Positions 1-12,733 are shown, counted from the first letter of the stretch. The stretch: DNA of 64,000 bases from Microvirga pudoricolor (GCF_016892705.1 NZ_JAFEMB010000001.1:1302001-1366000); one strand, 5' to 3'. Numbers and translations are program-made. Notes: generated by a model not told the origin, from the sequence alone.

Positions 1-465
1 CATATCGCCCGCATGACAAAGGAATCGAAGGTGCATTACGCGGGCAGCGCTCCGGCCGGGACCTATGTGGCGCCTCACGTCTTCGAACTGAAGCGGCCTG
101 CGGATCTCGCCGAGGAGGTGTTCGGCCCTGTCCTGCACGTGGTTCGCTACAAGGCAGGGCGCTTGAACGAGGTGATCGAGGCCATCGAGGAGACCGGCTA
201 CGGCCTGACGCTCGGCGTGCATTCGCGCATCGACGCCACCGTCAACCGGATCGCCGATACGCTCTCGGTGGGCAACGTCTATGTAAACCGCAACATGATC
301 GGGGCGGTAGTGGGCGTGCAGCCTTTCGGCGGCCACGGTCTGTCCGGTACGGGCCCCAAGGCGGGCGGGCCGCATTACCTCCTGCGCTTCGCGACGGAGC
401 AGACCGTCACGATCAACACGGCAGCGGCGGGCGGCAACGCCAACCTCATCGCGATGGGCGAGTAG
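1..465 (+). CDS. putA: PutA, C-terminal end (partial)
   Basis: This is the 3' end of a gene that begins before the window; the frame is open from base 1. The product is the aldehyde dehydrogenase end of proline utilisation A, which oxidises glutamate semialdehyde to glutamate in proline catabolism. Visible aldehyde dehydrogenase signatures are EEVFGPVLHVV and, near the end, QPFGGHGLSGTGPKAGG, the form typical of PutA. The trailing 30 or so residues after that motif also fit PutA. The gene ends with TAG and overlaps the convergent DapA-like gene by 20 bp. A stand-alone pyrroline-5-carboxylate dehydrogenase is the main alternative, because the proline dehydrogenase half lies outside the window. 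Confidence 0.85.
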   Translation, partial: HIARMTKESKVHYAGSAPAGTYVAPHVFELKRPADLAEEVFGPVLHVVRYKAGRLNEVIEAIEETGYGLTLGVHSRIDATVNRIADTLSVGNVYVNRNMIGAVVGVQPFGGHGLSGTGPKAGGPHYLLRFATEQTVTINTAAAGGNANLIAMGE

Positions 466-1381
466 CGGTTCGCTCCCCTTTAGCCCTCGCATCGAGATCC
501 AGGGCGCGCCGCACCAGCGCGCCCGCGATCTGCTTCTGGACCGGATCGAGCCTCAGCTCGCAGCGATGCACATCCGTTGCAAAAATCCCTTGAGCACGCC
601 GGAGCATTTTGAAGAATGCGATGCTGATATCGATGTGCTGCTGCGTGAAGGCGAGGATCGGCAACATGCGCTCGAACGCATCCCGCGCCGCATCGGCTTG
701 CCCATCGCGGAACAGGTCGTAGACCCGGCCGTAAGGATGATCCATCGCGGTTGGCATGAAGGCATGCACGCCCCGCTGCAGGGCCTCCATCATCTGCCCG
801 GCCGCCCACCCGCCCGAAACGTGAAAATCGCCCCCGAAAGCTCCCAGGACCTGCGAGTATTTCGGGCCCGCCAGGACGCTCTCGATCTTGATGGCCTGGA
901 AGCCCGGGCAATGGCGCGCGAGTCCTTCGATGACGCCGAGGGGCAGCCCGTGACCCGTCCAGTCGAGGTCTTGCACGACGATCAGGTCCGGTCCGGTCTC
1001 GGTGAGGCGCTCCAGTTCGGACCGGAGCTCGGACAGCTTTTTGCGCGGGTCGACCTGATAGCACGACGCATCCGCCCCGATGCGTTTCGCCTGACGCGCG
1101 AGGATGAGCGACGCGTCCAGGTCCGGCCCGGTCACATTGACGATCAACGGCACGCGTCCCGCGATCACTTCGGCGATGATGGACCCGATCCGGTCCCGTT
1201 CCTGGAGGCTGAGGCTGCGGTTCTCGGCGGCGACTGCCAGGATCAGGAGGCCGGCGCAGCGCGCGTCGAGGGAGGCTTCGACAACCCCTCGCACCCCGGC
1301 CTCATCGACTCTGCCGTCGAGGTCGAAGGGCGTGTTCAGGCTCGGAACGATGCCGCGCAGGCGGGCGAAGGTGGGATGCAT
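446..1381 (-). CDS. Dihydrodipicolinate synthase (DapA) family protein
   Basis: A 311-residue TIM-barrel aldolase or lyase of the DapA/N-acetylneuraminate lyase superfamily. The probable Schiff-base lysine is K165 in the stretch AIKIES. The pyruvate-binding loop, GTTGES in DapA, reads AVAAEN here. The catalytic tyrosine motif, YNxP in DapA, is replaced by QDLDWTG, so true lysine-biosynthetic DapA activity is unlikely. The ATG at 1381 is preferred over an upstream TTG. The 3' end overlaps putA tail to tail. Substrate is unknown; a sugar-acid or keto-acid lyase or dehydratase is the general expectation for this branch. Confidence 0.75.
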   Translation of the reverse strand: MHPTFARLRGIVPSLNTPFDLDGRVDEAGVRGVVEASLDARCAGLLILAVAAENRSLSLQERDRIGSIIAEVIAGRVPLIVNVTGPDLDASLILARQAKRIGADASCYQVDPRKKLSELRSELERLTETGPDLIVVQDLDWTGHGLPLGVIEGLARHCPGFQAIKIESVLAGPKYSQVLGAFGGDFHVSGGWAAGQMMEALQRGVHAFMPTAMDHPYGRVYDLFRDGQADAARDAFERMLPILAFTQQHIDISIAFFKMLRRAQGIFATDVHRCELRLDPVQKQIAGALVRRALDLDARAKGERTATRPSR

Positions 1382-1474
1382 GGGCAAAGCCCCGGCGCGT
1401 GAAGCGGCTGGACGGTGCCCGGGTCGCGCCTGCTCGGACAGCCAGGGCGAGCATAGGCCGGGTCCCGCCAGGTT

Positions 1475-1984
1475 TCATCCCCGGAACGGAAAGCGTGCCA
1501 GGAAACGCCACGGCCCGCCCTCGTAGGACCAGAGCAGCAAGCCCGTGGCGGTGGCCGTGAAGGGCTCGAAGCCAGTATTGAGCCGGTCCAGCAGCGTGCG
1601 CGCCGCGTCCGGCGAGACCTTGTTCTGGACCGTCACATGCAGGCGGGGCTTCTGACGATCCTGCGGCGTCAGCCAGTCGGCCCAGGATGTCGCGAGGCTG
1701 GCGCGAAGGGCATCGACCTCGGGGCTCTCCAACGCATAGGCGACGCCTCGGCCCAGCGAGCGCAGGCCGGTCGCCCGCATGGCGATAACAGGGCGCCGGC
1801 AATGCGGCTGGACATCACTGTCGATCCTGCGCCGTTCGGAGCCAGGCAGGTGATGGAAGAGCGTCACGTGAGCGGGGATAAAGTTCCGCTCCTGGGGGAA
1901 ATACGCCTTGCGCTGGTCGTCGAAGAACCTGAACGAGGCCTCATCGAGGTCCAGGGTCAGGATGAGGGGATTGGGGGGGTGCAT
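1475..1984 (-). CDS. 2'-5' RNA ligase / 2H phosphoesterase family protein
   Basis: A 169-residue protein with the two HxT motifs that define the 2H phosphoesterase superfamily: HVTL near residue 39 and HVTV near residue 116, about 75 residues apart. Members hydrolyse or ligate 2'-5' linked or cyclic nucleotides; the physiological substrate is usually unknown. It lies downstream of atpC, separated from it by the atp terminator, so it is probably not part of the ATP synthase transcript. The ATG at 1984 has no clear ribosome binding site, so the start is uncertain. Confidence 0.75.
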   Translation of the reverse strand: MHPPNPLILTLDLDEASFRFFDDQRKAYFPQERNFIPAHVTLFHHLPGSERRRIDSDVQPHCRRPVIAMRATGLRSLGRGVAYALESPEVDALRASLATSWADWLTPQDRQKPRLHVTVQNKVSPDAARTLLDRLNTGFEPFTATATGLLLWSYEGGPWRFLARFPFRG

Positions 1985-1988
1985 CAAC

Positions 1989-2014
1989 GAAAAGGCCGGC
2001 TGAGCGCCGGCCTT
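1989..2014 (-). terminator. Rho-independent terminator of atpHAGDC
   Basis: A perfect 9-bp stem, AAGGCCGGC (1992-2000) and GCCGGCCTT (2006-2014), has a 5-nt loop. On the minus strand it is followed by a short T-run. It starts 7 bp past the atpC stop codon, which is the right place to end the ATP synthase transcript. Confidence 0.75.
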
Positions 2015-2020
2015 CGAAAC

Positions 2021-2422
2021 CTAGAATGAAAGAGCTTCCTTGGCCTCGCGCAACTGCGCGATGGTGGCCTCGGCGACATGCTTGGCCGCCGGGTCGTTGG
2101 TGGCGTCATACGCCATCTCGGCCTGGAGGATCTCGTGATCGAGAACGTCGGTGGTGAGCTCCTCCGCCGGAAGGGCCCGCTCGGCCAGGACGGTGAGACC
2201 GTTCTGGTTGATGTCGGCGAAGCCGCCGCGGATCAGGATGCGCTTGCCGTTGCCGGGGTTGTCCGTGACGACGAGGAAGCCCGTCTTGAGCGCCGTCATC
2301 ATGGGTGCGTGGCCGGCCAGAACCGTCATGTCGCCTTCGACGGCGGGCAGGACGACGGCCTCGACGGAGCCGGAGAACAGCACCCGCTCGGGAGAAACCA
2401 GTTCAAAGGTGAAGGGGGCCAT
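2021..2422 (-). CDS. atpC: F1F0-ATP synthase epsilon subunit
   Basis: A 133-residue epsilon subunit of the F1 sector, which couples rotation to catalysis and inhibits ATP hydrolysis. The start at MAPFTFELVSPERV is chosen because a GGAG sits about 9 bases upstream and the family begins with this sequence; a longer frame to 2509 has no family support. The N-terminal beta-sandwich (LPAVEGDMTVLAGHAPM) is well conserved, followed by a short helical C-terminus ending in EALSF. Last gene of atpHAGDC. It is separated from atpD by 121 bp holding strong palindromes. Confidence 0.95.
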   Translation of the reverse strand: MAPFTFELVSPERVLFSGSVEAVVLPAVEGDMTVLAGHAPMMTALKTGFLVVTDNPGNGKRILIRGGFADINQNGLTVLAERALPAEELTTDVLDHEILQAEMAYDATNDPAAKHVAEATIAQLREAKEALSF

Positions 2423-2493
2423 CAAAGCCTGCTCCGTATCGTCCCCGGGAAGCGCGGCTGAAAGCCGGATCGTTTCGGGAGAATGTTCTGAAG

Positions 2494-2525
2494 GCGTGGC
2501 CCGGGCCACGCGACGCGCGGCCCGG
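2494..2525. repeat. Palindromic intercistronic hairpins between atpD and atpC
   Basis: An 18-bp perfect palindrome, GCGTGGCCCGGGCCACGC, lies at 2494-2511. An overlapping alternative stem pairs CCGGGCC (2501-2507) with GGCCCGG (2519-2525). Both lie between atpD and atpC. They could act as mRNA stabilisers or attenuate atpC relative to atpD; the role is inference. Confidence 0.6.
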
Positions 2526-2543
2526 ATTCAAACGTGTTCGGAT

Positions 2544-4879
<2,336 letters not shown>

Positions 4880-4932
4880 CGAGCGTCCCTACCCCTGTCC
4901 GGATGTCCGGTTCGTGATGACGCGACCGGTTT

Positions 4933-6461
<1,529 letters not shown>

Positions 6462-6462
<1 letters not shown>

Positions 6463-7034
6463 CAGTGGACCTCTTTCATCGCTAGACGAATGGAATTGAG
6501 TTTGGTGCGCACCGAAGCGTCCACCATGCGGGAGCCCACCTTCACGATGAGGCCGCCGATGAGGCTCGGGTCAATCTTGACGTCGAGGGAGACGTCAGCC
6601 TTGGCGACGTCGCGCAACGCCGCCTTGATGTCGTTGAGCACCTTGTCGGAGGGCTCCTCCGCCAGGGTGACCTGGGCCCGAACGATGCCCTTCGCGTCCG
6701 ACACGAGGTCCCGGAAGGACCGGATCATGTCAGGAAGGGCGAAGAGGCGGCGCTTGGCCGCCACGAGACGGATGAAATTTCCCGCAAGCCCGGAAATGCC
6801 GGCCTTGTCCAGGAGAGCCCCCACCGCCGCCGATTGCTCCTCGGCCGTGAAGACCGGATTGCGGATGAGGCGCTGCAGGTCTTCGCTGCCCTGGATCAGG
6901 CCATTGAAGCGCTCTAGGTCGCCCGCGACGGCGTCCACGGACTTCGCTTCGTGAGCGAGTTCGAACAGCGCCGAGGCGTAGCGTGTAGCCACACCCGACA
7001 GGAGGGGTCCTTCTTGCGAACCGCTTTGCGCCAC
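6462..7034 (-). CDS. atpH: F1F0-ATP synthase delta subunit
   Basis: A 190-residue stator subunit joining F1 to the peripheral stalk. The conserved N-terminal pattern [14 protein letters not shown] is close to the start. The C-terminal domain ends [20 protein letters not shown], which is typical. The likely start is GTG at 7034, since family members begin at this point. First gene of atpHAGDC; its stop overlaps atpA by one base. The F0 genes (atpIBEF) are not in the window, which matches the usual split of F0 and F1 operons in this class. Confidence 0.95.
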
Positions 7035-7243
7035 GTAACGTCTCTCTCAGGTCTCACGGGACCGGTCCGGCATCAGTGATGGTCGGCGCCCGGAAAACCC
7101 GTCAGGTCGGTAAAAAGGGAGCCTTGGGCGGGAGGCGTCTCCACCCCTCAGGCGGGGGTGCACTAACATGGGTTTTCCAGGAGCGCAAGCTGACCAAGCG
7201 CTTGAGCCGCGCGGGAAAAAATGGAAGCTTTTTAAGGTAAACC
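7035..7243. promoter_or_regulatory. Upstream region of the atp operon
   Basis: A 209-bp non-coding gap between atpH and the histidine phosphatase gene, both on the minus strand. It must hold the atp operon promoter unless transcription reads through. I do not see a convincing consensus promoter; the A/T-rich tract around 7215-7243 is the most likely entry area. Confidence 0.35.
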
Positions 7244-7804
7244 TCAAAGCTCCAGTATTGCGACTTCGCAGTTGCGCAGCATCTGGCCCGTCAGGTGGTG
7301 GAAGAACGTTCCGTGCCCCACGACGGCGATGAGGCTCTCGGGCCGGGCCGACAGCCAGTCCCGAAACCGGCCGACCCGCTCCTCGAGGACCGGCGCGGGC
7401 TCGACCACGAACCCGTTTTCGCCGGGTTCGCCCTCGTTGTGCCACCAGATCTCGTCGAGATGGTCGAAGGTCAGATGGGGAAACTCCGCCCGCAGGAGCG
7501 CCGGGGCCCGGCCCACGTCGCAACTGCTGCCCAGGTGCTCCCGGTGCAGGCATTCGATCTGGATCGGGGGCGCCGCCGGGTGATCCTTGAACAGGCCCAT
7601 GGTGGTCTGGATCGCCCGGGTCAGGGGCGAGGTCACGACAAGTTCATAGGGGTGACGGCGCAAATCCTCCGCGCGCTCGGCCACCTGCCGGTGGCCGAGT
7701 TCGGTCAGGAGCGCGTCGAAATGGTTCGGATCGACCCCGAATTCCGCATAATGCGCATTGAAGGTCGACTGGCCGTGGCGGATGCAATGAACGATCTTGG
7801 ACAT
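7244..7804 (-). CDS. Histidine phosphatase family protein
   Basis: A 186-residue member of the phosphoglycerate mutase-like histidine phosphatase superfamily. The RHG catalytic motif is at residues 9-11 (H10 is the phospho-acceptor), an SPLTRA arginine motif is at 59-64 (R63), and the second histidine is H164 in VVGHGTF. Substrate cannot be inferred. It follows priA with only a 19-bp gap, so the two may be co-transcribed. Confidence 0.85.
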   Translation of the reverse strand: MSKIVHCIRHGQSTFNAHYAEFGVDPNHFDALLTELGHRQVAERAEDLRRHPYELVVTSPLTRAIQTTMGLFKDHPAAPPIQIECLHREHLGSSCDVGRAPALLRAEFPHLTFDHLDEIWWHNEGEPGENGFVVEPAPVLEERVGRFRDWLSARPESLIAVVGHGTFFHHLTGQMLRNCEVAILEL

Positions 7805-7823
7805 GATTCCAGGGGGTTGGGGT

Positions 7824-9986
7824 CTAAAGGAAGCTCTGAGGGTCGACGTCGATGGACACCTTGGTGTTGCCCCTTACCTTTGGGCAGCGGGTGAGCCAAT
7901 CGCGGAGGTAGGCCTGGAGGTCGACCTCCCGTTCCGTCTTGACGAGGATGCGGTAGCGGTAGCGGCCCCGGATGAGGGCGAGCGGGGCCTCGGCGGGGCC
8001 GAGCACGGTAACGCCGGGCGGCGGGCTCGCCACCTTGGCCATGGCGCGGGCATGGGCCTCCGCGGCCTCTCGCTCGGCGGCCGAGACGACGAGGGCGGCC
8101 AGTCGCCCGAAGGGCGGCAGTCCCGCGACCTCGCGCACGTGGGTCTCCTCCCGGTAGAATCGCTCGGCGTCCCCCGACACCAGAGCGGCAATGACGGGAT
8201 GGTCCGGCTGCCAGGTCTGGACCAGGCCCCGGCCCGGCTTCTCGCCGCGCCCCGCCCGTCCCGTCACCTGCTGAAGCATCTGAAAGGTGCGCTCGGCGGC
8301 GCGGGGATCGCCGGAAGTCAGGCCGATATCGGCGTCCAGGACGCCCACCAGGGTCAGGAGCGGAAAGTTGTGCCCTTTGGCCACGAGTTGGGTGCCGATC
8401 ACGATGTCGACCTCGCCTGCCGCCACGGCGGCCAACTCCGCCTTAAGGCGCTCGGTCCCTCCCGGAAAGTCGCTGGAGAGGACCACGGAGCGCTTGTCCG
8501 GGAACAGCTCGGCCACCTCCTCGGCGATTCGCTCGACCCCCGGCCCGCAGGGCACCAGCGAATCGACGCTGCCGCAGGACACGCAGGCCTGCGGGGTCCG
8601 CTCCACATGACCGCAATGGTGGCACACCAGCGCTCGGCGGAAGCGGTGCTCCACAAGCCATGCGGAGCAGTTCGGGCACTCGTAGCGGTGGGCGCAGGCG
8701 CGGCACAGGGTAAGCGGCGCATAACCTCGCCGGTTGAGGAACAGGAGCGACTGCTCGCCCCGCGCGGCATTCTCCTCCATGGCGGCCACGAGGCTCGGCG
8801 AGAGCCAGCGGCCTTTCGGAATCGCTTCCTTGCGCAGGTCGATGGCGCGGATCTGCGGCAGGGACCGGCCACCAAAGCGCTCCGGGAGCCGCACATGATG
8901 ATAGCGACCCCGCTCCACATTGACCCGGCTCTCGATGGACGGGGTCGCGGAGGCGAGAATCACCGGAGCGCCCTCGATCCGGCCCCTGACCACAGCCATG
9001 TCACGGGCATGATAGTGGACCCCATCCTCCTGCTTGTAGGCGGTCTCGTGCTCCTCATCGACCACGATGAGGCCGAGATCCGGATAGGGCAGGAACAGAG
9101 CCGAGCGAGCGCCCGCCACGACCTTCACGTCTCCAGCCGCGATGGCGGCGAAGAGGCGTTCGCGTTTGCGGCCGGAGACGCCCGAATGCCAGCAAGCCGG
9201 CTTGACGCCGAACCGGGCTTCGAAGCGGTCCAGAAACTGCGCCGTCAGCGCGATCTCGGGCATGAGGATCAGGGCCTGCCGTCCCTGACGGATCGTCTCG
9301 GCCACGGCCTCGAAATAGACCTCCGTCTTACCGGCGCCTGTGACGCCTTCAAGTAAGGTCGCGGGAGCCGGGTCTTCGGACAAGGTTTCGATCAGCCGCT
9401 CGGCGGCCTCACGCTGGCCGTCCGACAGGTTCGTGGCGATGAAGCCGGGATCCGGCGTTCCCGCCACCGGTTCGGCCGCCAGGGCAACGGCTTCGAGAGT
9501 GCCCTCGTCCACCAGACCGTCGATGACACCCACGCTCACGCCCGCCGCGTCGGCGAGTTCGCGCTTGAGATAGATCGTGCCCTCCCTTGCGGCCTCGATC
9601 ACTTTCTGGCGAGCTGGCGTCATGCGCTTGGGTTGCGATCCCGTCAGCCGCACGCCCACGCGCGTGACCTCGATACGGGTCTCGTCCACGAGACGAAGCC
9701 CCATGGACAGTGCCGAGCCCTTGGGCGCGAGGGTATACCAGGCGATCCACTCCAGGAACTTGCGCATGTTGGGCGACAGGGAAGGCGTGTCGACCACCCC
9801 CGTGACTTTCTTGAAGTTCGCCGCCGCCCCCTGGCGCAGCTCCCAGACCACGCCCACCACCTCGCGGGTCGCGAGCGGCACCTGGACGACGTCCCCCTCC
9901 TTCAGGGTGAGCCCCTCCGGCACGGCGTAGCTGTACGTGGTGTCCAGCGCCAGCGGGATGAGGATGTCGGCAACCTGATGGCTCAT
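7824..9986 (-). CDS. priA: Primosomal protein N' (replication restart helicase PriA)
   Basis: A 720-residue 3'-5' helicase that reloads the replisome at abandoned forks. Order of parts: N-terminal 3' DNA-binding domain (1-100), winged helix (about 120-180), P-loop GVTGAGKT (214-221) and DEEH box (310-313). An eight-cysteine zinc module follows, with C428, C431, C437, C440, C455, C458, C468 and C471 all present; helicase lobe 2 and a C-terminal domain complete it. priA upstream of atpH is a common arrangement in this class. The gene is divergent from xerC. Confidence 0.97.
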   Translation of the reverse strand: MSHQVADILIPLALDTTYSYAVPEGLTLKEGDVVQVPLATREVVGVVWELRQGAAANFKKVTGVVDTPSLSPNMRKFLEWIAWYTLAPKGSALSMGLRLVDETRIEVTRVGVRLTGSQPKRMTPARQKVIEAAREGTIYLKRELADAAGVSVGVIDGLVDEGTLEAVALAAEPVAGTPDPGFIATNLSDGQREAAERLIETLSEDPAPATLLEGVTGAGKTEVYFEAVAETIRQGRQALILMPEIALTAQFLDRFEARFGVKPACWHSGVSGRKRERLFAAIAAGDVKVVAGARSALFLPYPDLGLIVVDEEHETAYKQEDGVHYHARDMAVVRGRIEGAPVILASATPSIESRVNVERGRYHHVRLPERFGGRSLPQIRAIDLRKEAIPKGRWLSPSLVAAMEENAARGEQSLLFLNRRGYAPLTLCRACAHRYECPNCSAWLVEHRFRRALVCHHCGHVERTPQACVSCGSVDSLVPCGPGVERIAEEVAELFPDKRSVVLSSDFPGGTERLKAELAAVAAGEVDIVIGTQLVAKGHNFPLLTLVGVLDADIGLTSGDPRAAERTFQMLQQVTGRAGRGEKPGRGLVQTWQPDHPVIAALVSGDAERFYREETHVREVAGLPPFGRLAALVVSAAEREAAEAHARAMAKVASPPPGVTVLGPAEAPLALIRGRYRYRILVKTEREVDLQAYLRDWLTRCPKVRGNTKVSIDVDPQSFL

Positions 9987-10086
9987 GGATCTTCGGTGGG
10001 TCCGTGGAGAATGGGGTTGATGGTCGTTCGGATGGAGTTAACCAGATCCCTCTTATATAGGGAGCGGCTCGGCACAAAGCAGGAAC
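9987..10086. promoter_or_regulatory. Divergent promoter region priA/xerC
   Basis: A 100-bp gap between the start codons of priA (minus) and xerC (plus). The xerC ATG is preceded by AGGA. No promoter boxes can be fixed with confidence. Confidence 0.35.
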
Positions 10087-11064
10087 ATGTCTGAGAGCGA
10101 TTCGAATCATGCCCCCGACCTTGCCGTCCCGGGTGCGGCGGACACCCGCCAGGAGGCGGCGCAATGGCTGGCCGGGCTTGCCAAGGAACGTCGTCTATCG
10201 CCGAAGACCGTGGAAGCCTACGGACGGGACCTGCGCCAGTTCCTCGTTTTCCTGACGGTCCACCTCGGCGGGGCGCCGGACATCAAGGCCATCTTGAGCC
10301 TCAAGCCCCTCGACATCCGCTCCTTCCTGGCGGCCCGCCGCATGGGATCGGTGCAGAGCCGGTCCCTCATGCGCCAGCTCGCAGCCCTGCGCTCCTTCGC
10401 CCGCCACCTGGAACGGGAGGGCTACGGCACCGCCTCGGCTTTCGCGGCGATTCGCACGCCGAAGGTGGAAAAGAATCTGCCCCGTCCGCTCACCGCCGCC
10501 ACGGCGGTCGCGGTGACCGAGGCAGAGACCCGGTCGGGCGGCGATCGAAAGCCCTGGATCCTGGCCCGCGACGCCGCCGTATTGTCCCTGCTCTACGGGG
10601 CGGGCCTGCGTATCTCGGAGGCCTTGGGGATCCAGCGGCGGGACGCGCCGATCCACGGCATCGATTCGGTCACGGTGACCGGCAAGGGCGGCAAGATGCG
10701 GGGCGTGCCGGTGATCCCGGCGATCCAGGCCGCAGTGGAGGAGTATGTGAGCCTCTGTCCGTATGCGCTGAAGCCGGAAGGCCCTCTTTTCGTGGGCGCC
10801 AGGGGTGGGCCCTTGTCCCCCCGCATCATTCAGCTCGCCGTGGAGGAGCTGCGGGGTGCGCTAGGCCTACCTGACAGCGCCACGCCCCATGCCCTGCGCC
10901 ATTCCTTCGCGACGCATCTTCTGGCCCGTGGCGGCGACCTGCGCGGCATCCAGGAACTGCTCGGCCACGCCTCGCTCTCGACCACGCAGCTCTACACGAA
11001 GGTGGACGCCGCCCGGCTGATGGATGCGTTCGATGCCGCACATCCAAGGGCGCGGGTGAAATAG
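10087..11064 (+). CDS. xerC: Site-specific tyrosine recombinase XerC
   Basis: A 325-residue tyrosine recombinase that resolves chromosome dimers at dif with XerD. The N-terminal SAM-like DNA-binding domain covers about 20-115. The full catalytic set is visible: R175, K200, H268, R271, H294 and the nucleophile Y303 (TTQLYTKVD). Length is that of chromosomal Xer proteins and the neighbour is priA, so this is the housekeeping recombinase rather than a mobile-element integrase. Confidence 0.93.
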   Translation: MSESDSNHAPDLAVPGAADTRQEAAQWLAGLAKERRLSPKTVEAYGRDLRQFLVFLTVHLGGAPDIKAILSLKPLDIRSFLAARRMGSVQSRSLMRQLAALRSFARHLEREGYGTASAFAAIRTPKVEKNLPRPLTAATAVAVTEAETRSGGDRKPWILARDAAVLSLLYGAGLRISEALGIQRRDAPIHGIDSVTVTGKGGKMRGVPVIPAIQAAVEEYVSLCPYALKPEGPLFVGARGGPLSPRIIQLAVEELRGALGLPDSATPHALRHSFATHLLARGGDLRGIQELLGHASLSTTQLYTKVDAARLMDAFDAAHPRARVK

Positions 11065-11085
11065 GCTTTGGCTGTGCGTTCTTAT

Positions 11086-11278
11086 CCCTCTCCCCTCTGC
11101 GGGAGAGGGTGGCCCTCGCGTCAGCGAGGGTCGGGAGAGGGGCGTCAGGAAACCCGGGATGCGTTGGATTGCGCGACTCGGTTCATGCCGTTGCGCATGA
11201 GCAAAAGCAGGACATAGCGAATTCGTCCCCTCTCCCGGCTTGCTCCGCAACCCACCCTCTCCCGCAGAGGGGAGAGGG
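11086..11278. repeat. Inverted pair of REP-like elements (27-bp perfect terminal repeats)
   Basis: Bases 11086-11112 and 11252-11278 are perfect reverse complements over 27 bp. Each copy folds on itself (CCCTCTCCC pairing with GGGAGAGGG). Next to each lies a shared CGGGAGAGGGG segment, also inverted between the two sides, and the left unit has a further hairpin at 11113-11130. The layout resembles a bacterial interspersed mosaic or MITE-like element in the gap between xerC and lpd. It may double as a bidirectional terminator for these convergent genes. Confidence 0.85.
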
Positions 11279-11289
11279 CTTTTGAGACA

Positions 11290-12690
11290 TCACATATGGA
11301 TGGCGCGCTTCTCGACCGCCATCGCGGCTTCCTTGACGGCTTCCGCGAGAGTCGGATGCGCGTGGCAGGTGCGGGCGATGTCCTCGGAGGAGGCGCCGAA
11401 CTCCATGGCGACGGCCACCTCGTGAATCAGGTTGCCGGCCTCCGCACCGATGATGTGGGCACCGAGTACCTTATCGGTCGAAGCATCGGCCAGGATCTTC
11501 ACGAAGCCGTCCGTGGTGTGGTTGACCTTGGCGCGGCCATTGGCCGTGAACGGGAACTTGCCCACATTGTAGGCGATGCCCGCAGCCTTCAGCTCTTCCT
11601 CGGACTTACCGACGGAGGCGACCTCCGGGAAGGTGTAGACCACGCTCGGGATCACGTCGTAGTTCACGTGCCCGGCCTTGCCGGCGAGGATCTCGGCGAC
11701 GGCAACGCCCTCGTCCTCGGCCTTATGGGCGAGCATCGGACCCGCGATCACGTCGCCGATGGCGTAAATGCCGGTGACGTTGGTGGAGAAATGCGCGTCG
11801 GTCAGGATGCGGCCTCGGTTGTCGAGCTGCACGCCGATGGATTCGAGACCCAGGCCCGTCGTGTAGGGTACCCGGCCGATGGCCACCAGCACCGCGTCGG
11901 CCTCGATGGTCTCAGGCGTGCCGCCGGCGGCCGGCTCGACCGTGACGGTTGCTCCGTTGCCGTTGTTCGCGACGCCGGTCACCTTGGAGCCGAGCTTGAA
12001 CTGGAAGCCCTGCTTGCCGAGGATGCGCTGGAAGTTCTTGGCGACCTCGCCGTCCATGCCGGGCAGGATGCGGTCGAGATATTCCACCACCGTGACCTGG
12101 GAGCCGAGACGGCGCCAGACGGAGCCGAGCTCAAGGCCGATCACCCCCGCACCGATCACGACGAGGTGCTTGGGAACGGCCGGCAGGTCCAGGGCGCCCG
12201 TGGACGAGACCACCACCTTCTCGTCGATCTCGACGCCCGGCAGGCGCGTGACGTCCGAACCCGTGGCGATGACGATGTTCTTGGTTGCGAGAACCTGGTT
12301 CGAGCCGTCCTCGCCCGTCACCTCGACCTGGCCGGCGGCGGCGATGCGCGCCGTGCCGATGAAGGCATCGATCTTGTTCTTCTTCAGCAGGAACTCGACG
12401 CCCTTGGTGTTGCCGTCGATGCCCTCCTGCTTGAAGGCGTGCATCTTCGCGAGATCGAGGGTGGGGGCCGACACCGTGATTCCCATGGCGGCGAAATGGT
12501 CTGCCGCATCCTCGAAGGAATGCGAGGCATGGAGCAGGGCCTTGGACGGAATGCAGCCCACATTGAGGCAGGTGCCCCCATGGGTCTTGCGCTTCTCGAC
12601 TACGGCGGTCTTCAAACCAAGCTGAGCCGCCCGGATGGCGCACACATAGCCGCCGGGGCCGGTGCCGATGACGATGAGATCGTAGGACAT
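11290..12690 (-). CDS. lpdA: Dihydrolipoyl dehydrogenase (E3)
   Basis: A 466-residue FAD flavoprotein that re-oxidises the lipoyl group of 2-oxoacid dehydrogenase complexes. N-terminal FAD motif GTGPGG (residues 9-14), the redox pair C41 and C46 in [13 protein letters not shown], an NAD-binding [10 protein letters not shown], and the C-terminal HAHPTLAEA active-site histidine are all present. The start at ATG 12690 is chosen because GGAG lies 6 bases upstream. Downstream of sucA-sucB on the same strand, so it most likely serves the 2-oxoglutarate dehydrogenase complex. Confidence 0.97.
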   Translation of the reverse strand: MSYDLIVIGTGPGGYVCAIRAAQLGLKTAVVEKRKTHGGTCLNVGCIPSKALLHASHSFEDAADHFAAMGITVSAPTLDLAKMHAFKQEGIDGNTKGVEFLLKKNKIDAFIGTARIAAAGQVEVTGEDGSNQVLATKNIVIATGSDVTRLPGVEIDEKVVVSSTGALDLPAVPKHLVVIGAGVIGLELGSVWRRLGSQVTVVEYLDRILPGMDGEVAKNFQRILGKQGFQFKLGSKVTGVANNGNGATVTVEPAAGGTPETIEADAVLVAIGRVPYTTGLGLESIGVQLDNRGRILTDAHFSTNVTGIYAIGDVIAGPMLAHKAEDEGVAVAEILAGKAGHVNYDVIPSVVYTFPEVASVGKSEEELKAAGIAYNVGKFPFTANGRAKVNHTTDGFVKILADASTDKVLGAHIIGAEAGNLIHEVAVAMEFGASSEDIARTCHAHPTLAEAVKEAAMAVEKRAIHM

Positions 12691-12710
12691 TGTCGTCTCC
12701 ACTGAACGTC

Positions 12711-12733
12711 ATGCCCGGCCTCAAGCCGGGCAT
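12711..12733. repeat. REP-like hairpin between lpdA and sucB
   Basis: A perfect 9-bp stem, ATGCCCGGC (12711-12719) and GCCGGGCAT (12725-12733), with a 5-nt loop. It is flanked by CGTC on both sides. This form is common as an intergenic palindrome in Hyphomicrobiales genomes (family knowledge). Confidence 0.75.

Noticed and set aside
7797-9356. Long plus-strand frame across priA
   Set aside because: Antisense to the helicase gene; composition is a mirror of PriA codons.
10087-11064. Tyrosine recombinase as a sign of phage or island integration
   Set aside because: The protein has chromosomal XerC length and context (priA and core genes), not a mobile-element integrase.
11086-11278. Repeat pair as a CRISPR array
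   Set aside because: Only two copies, in inverted orientation, with no regular spacers; it fits a palindromic element instead. No CRISPR array was seen in the window.
11296-12705. Long plus-strand frame across lpdA
   Set aside because: Antisense to a complete E3 gene with all active-site residues.
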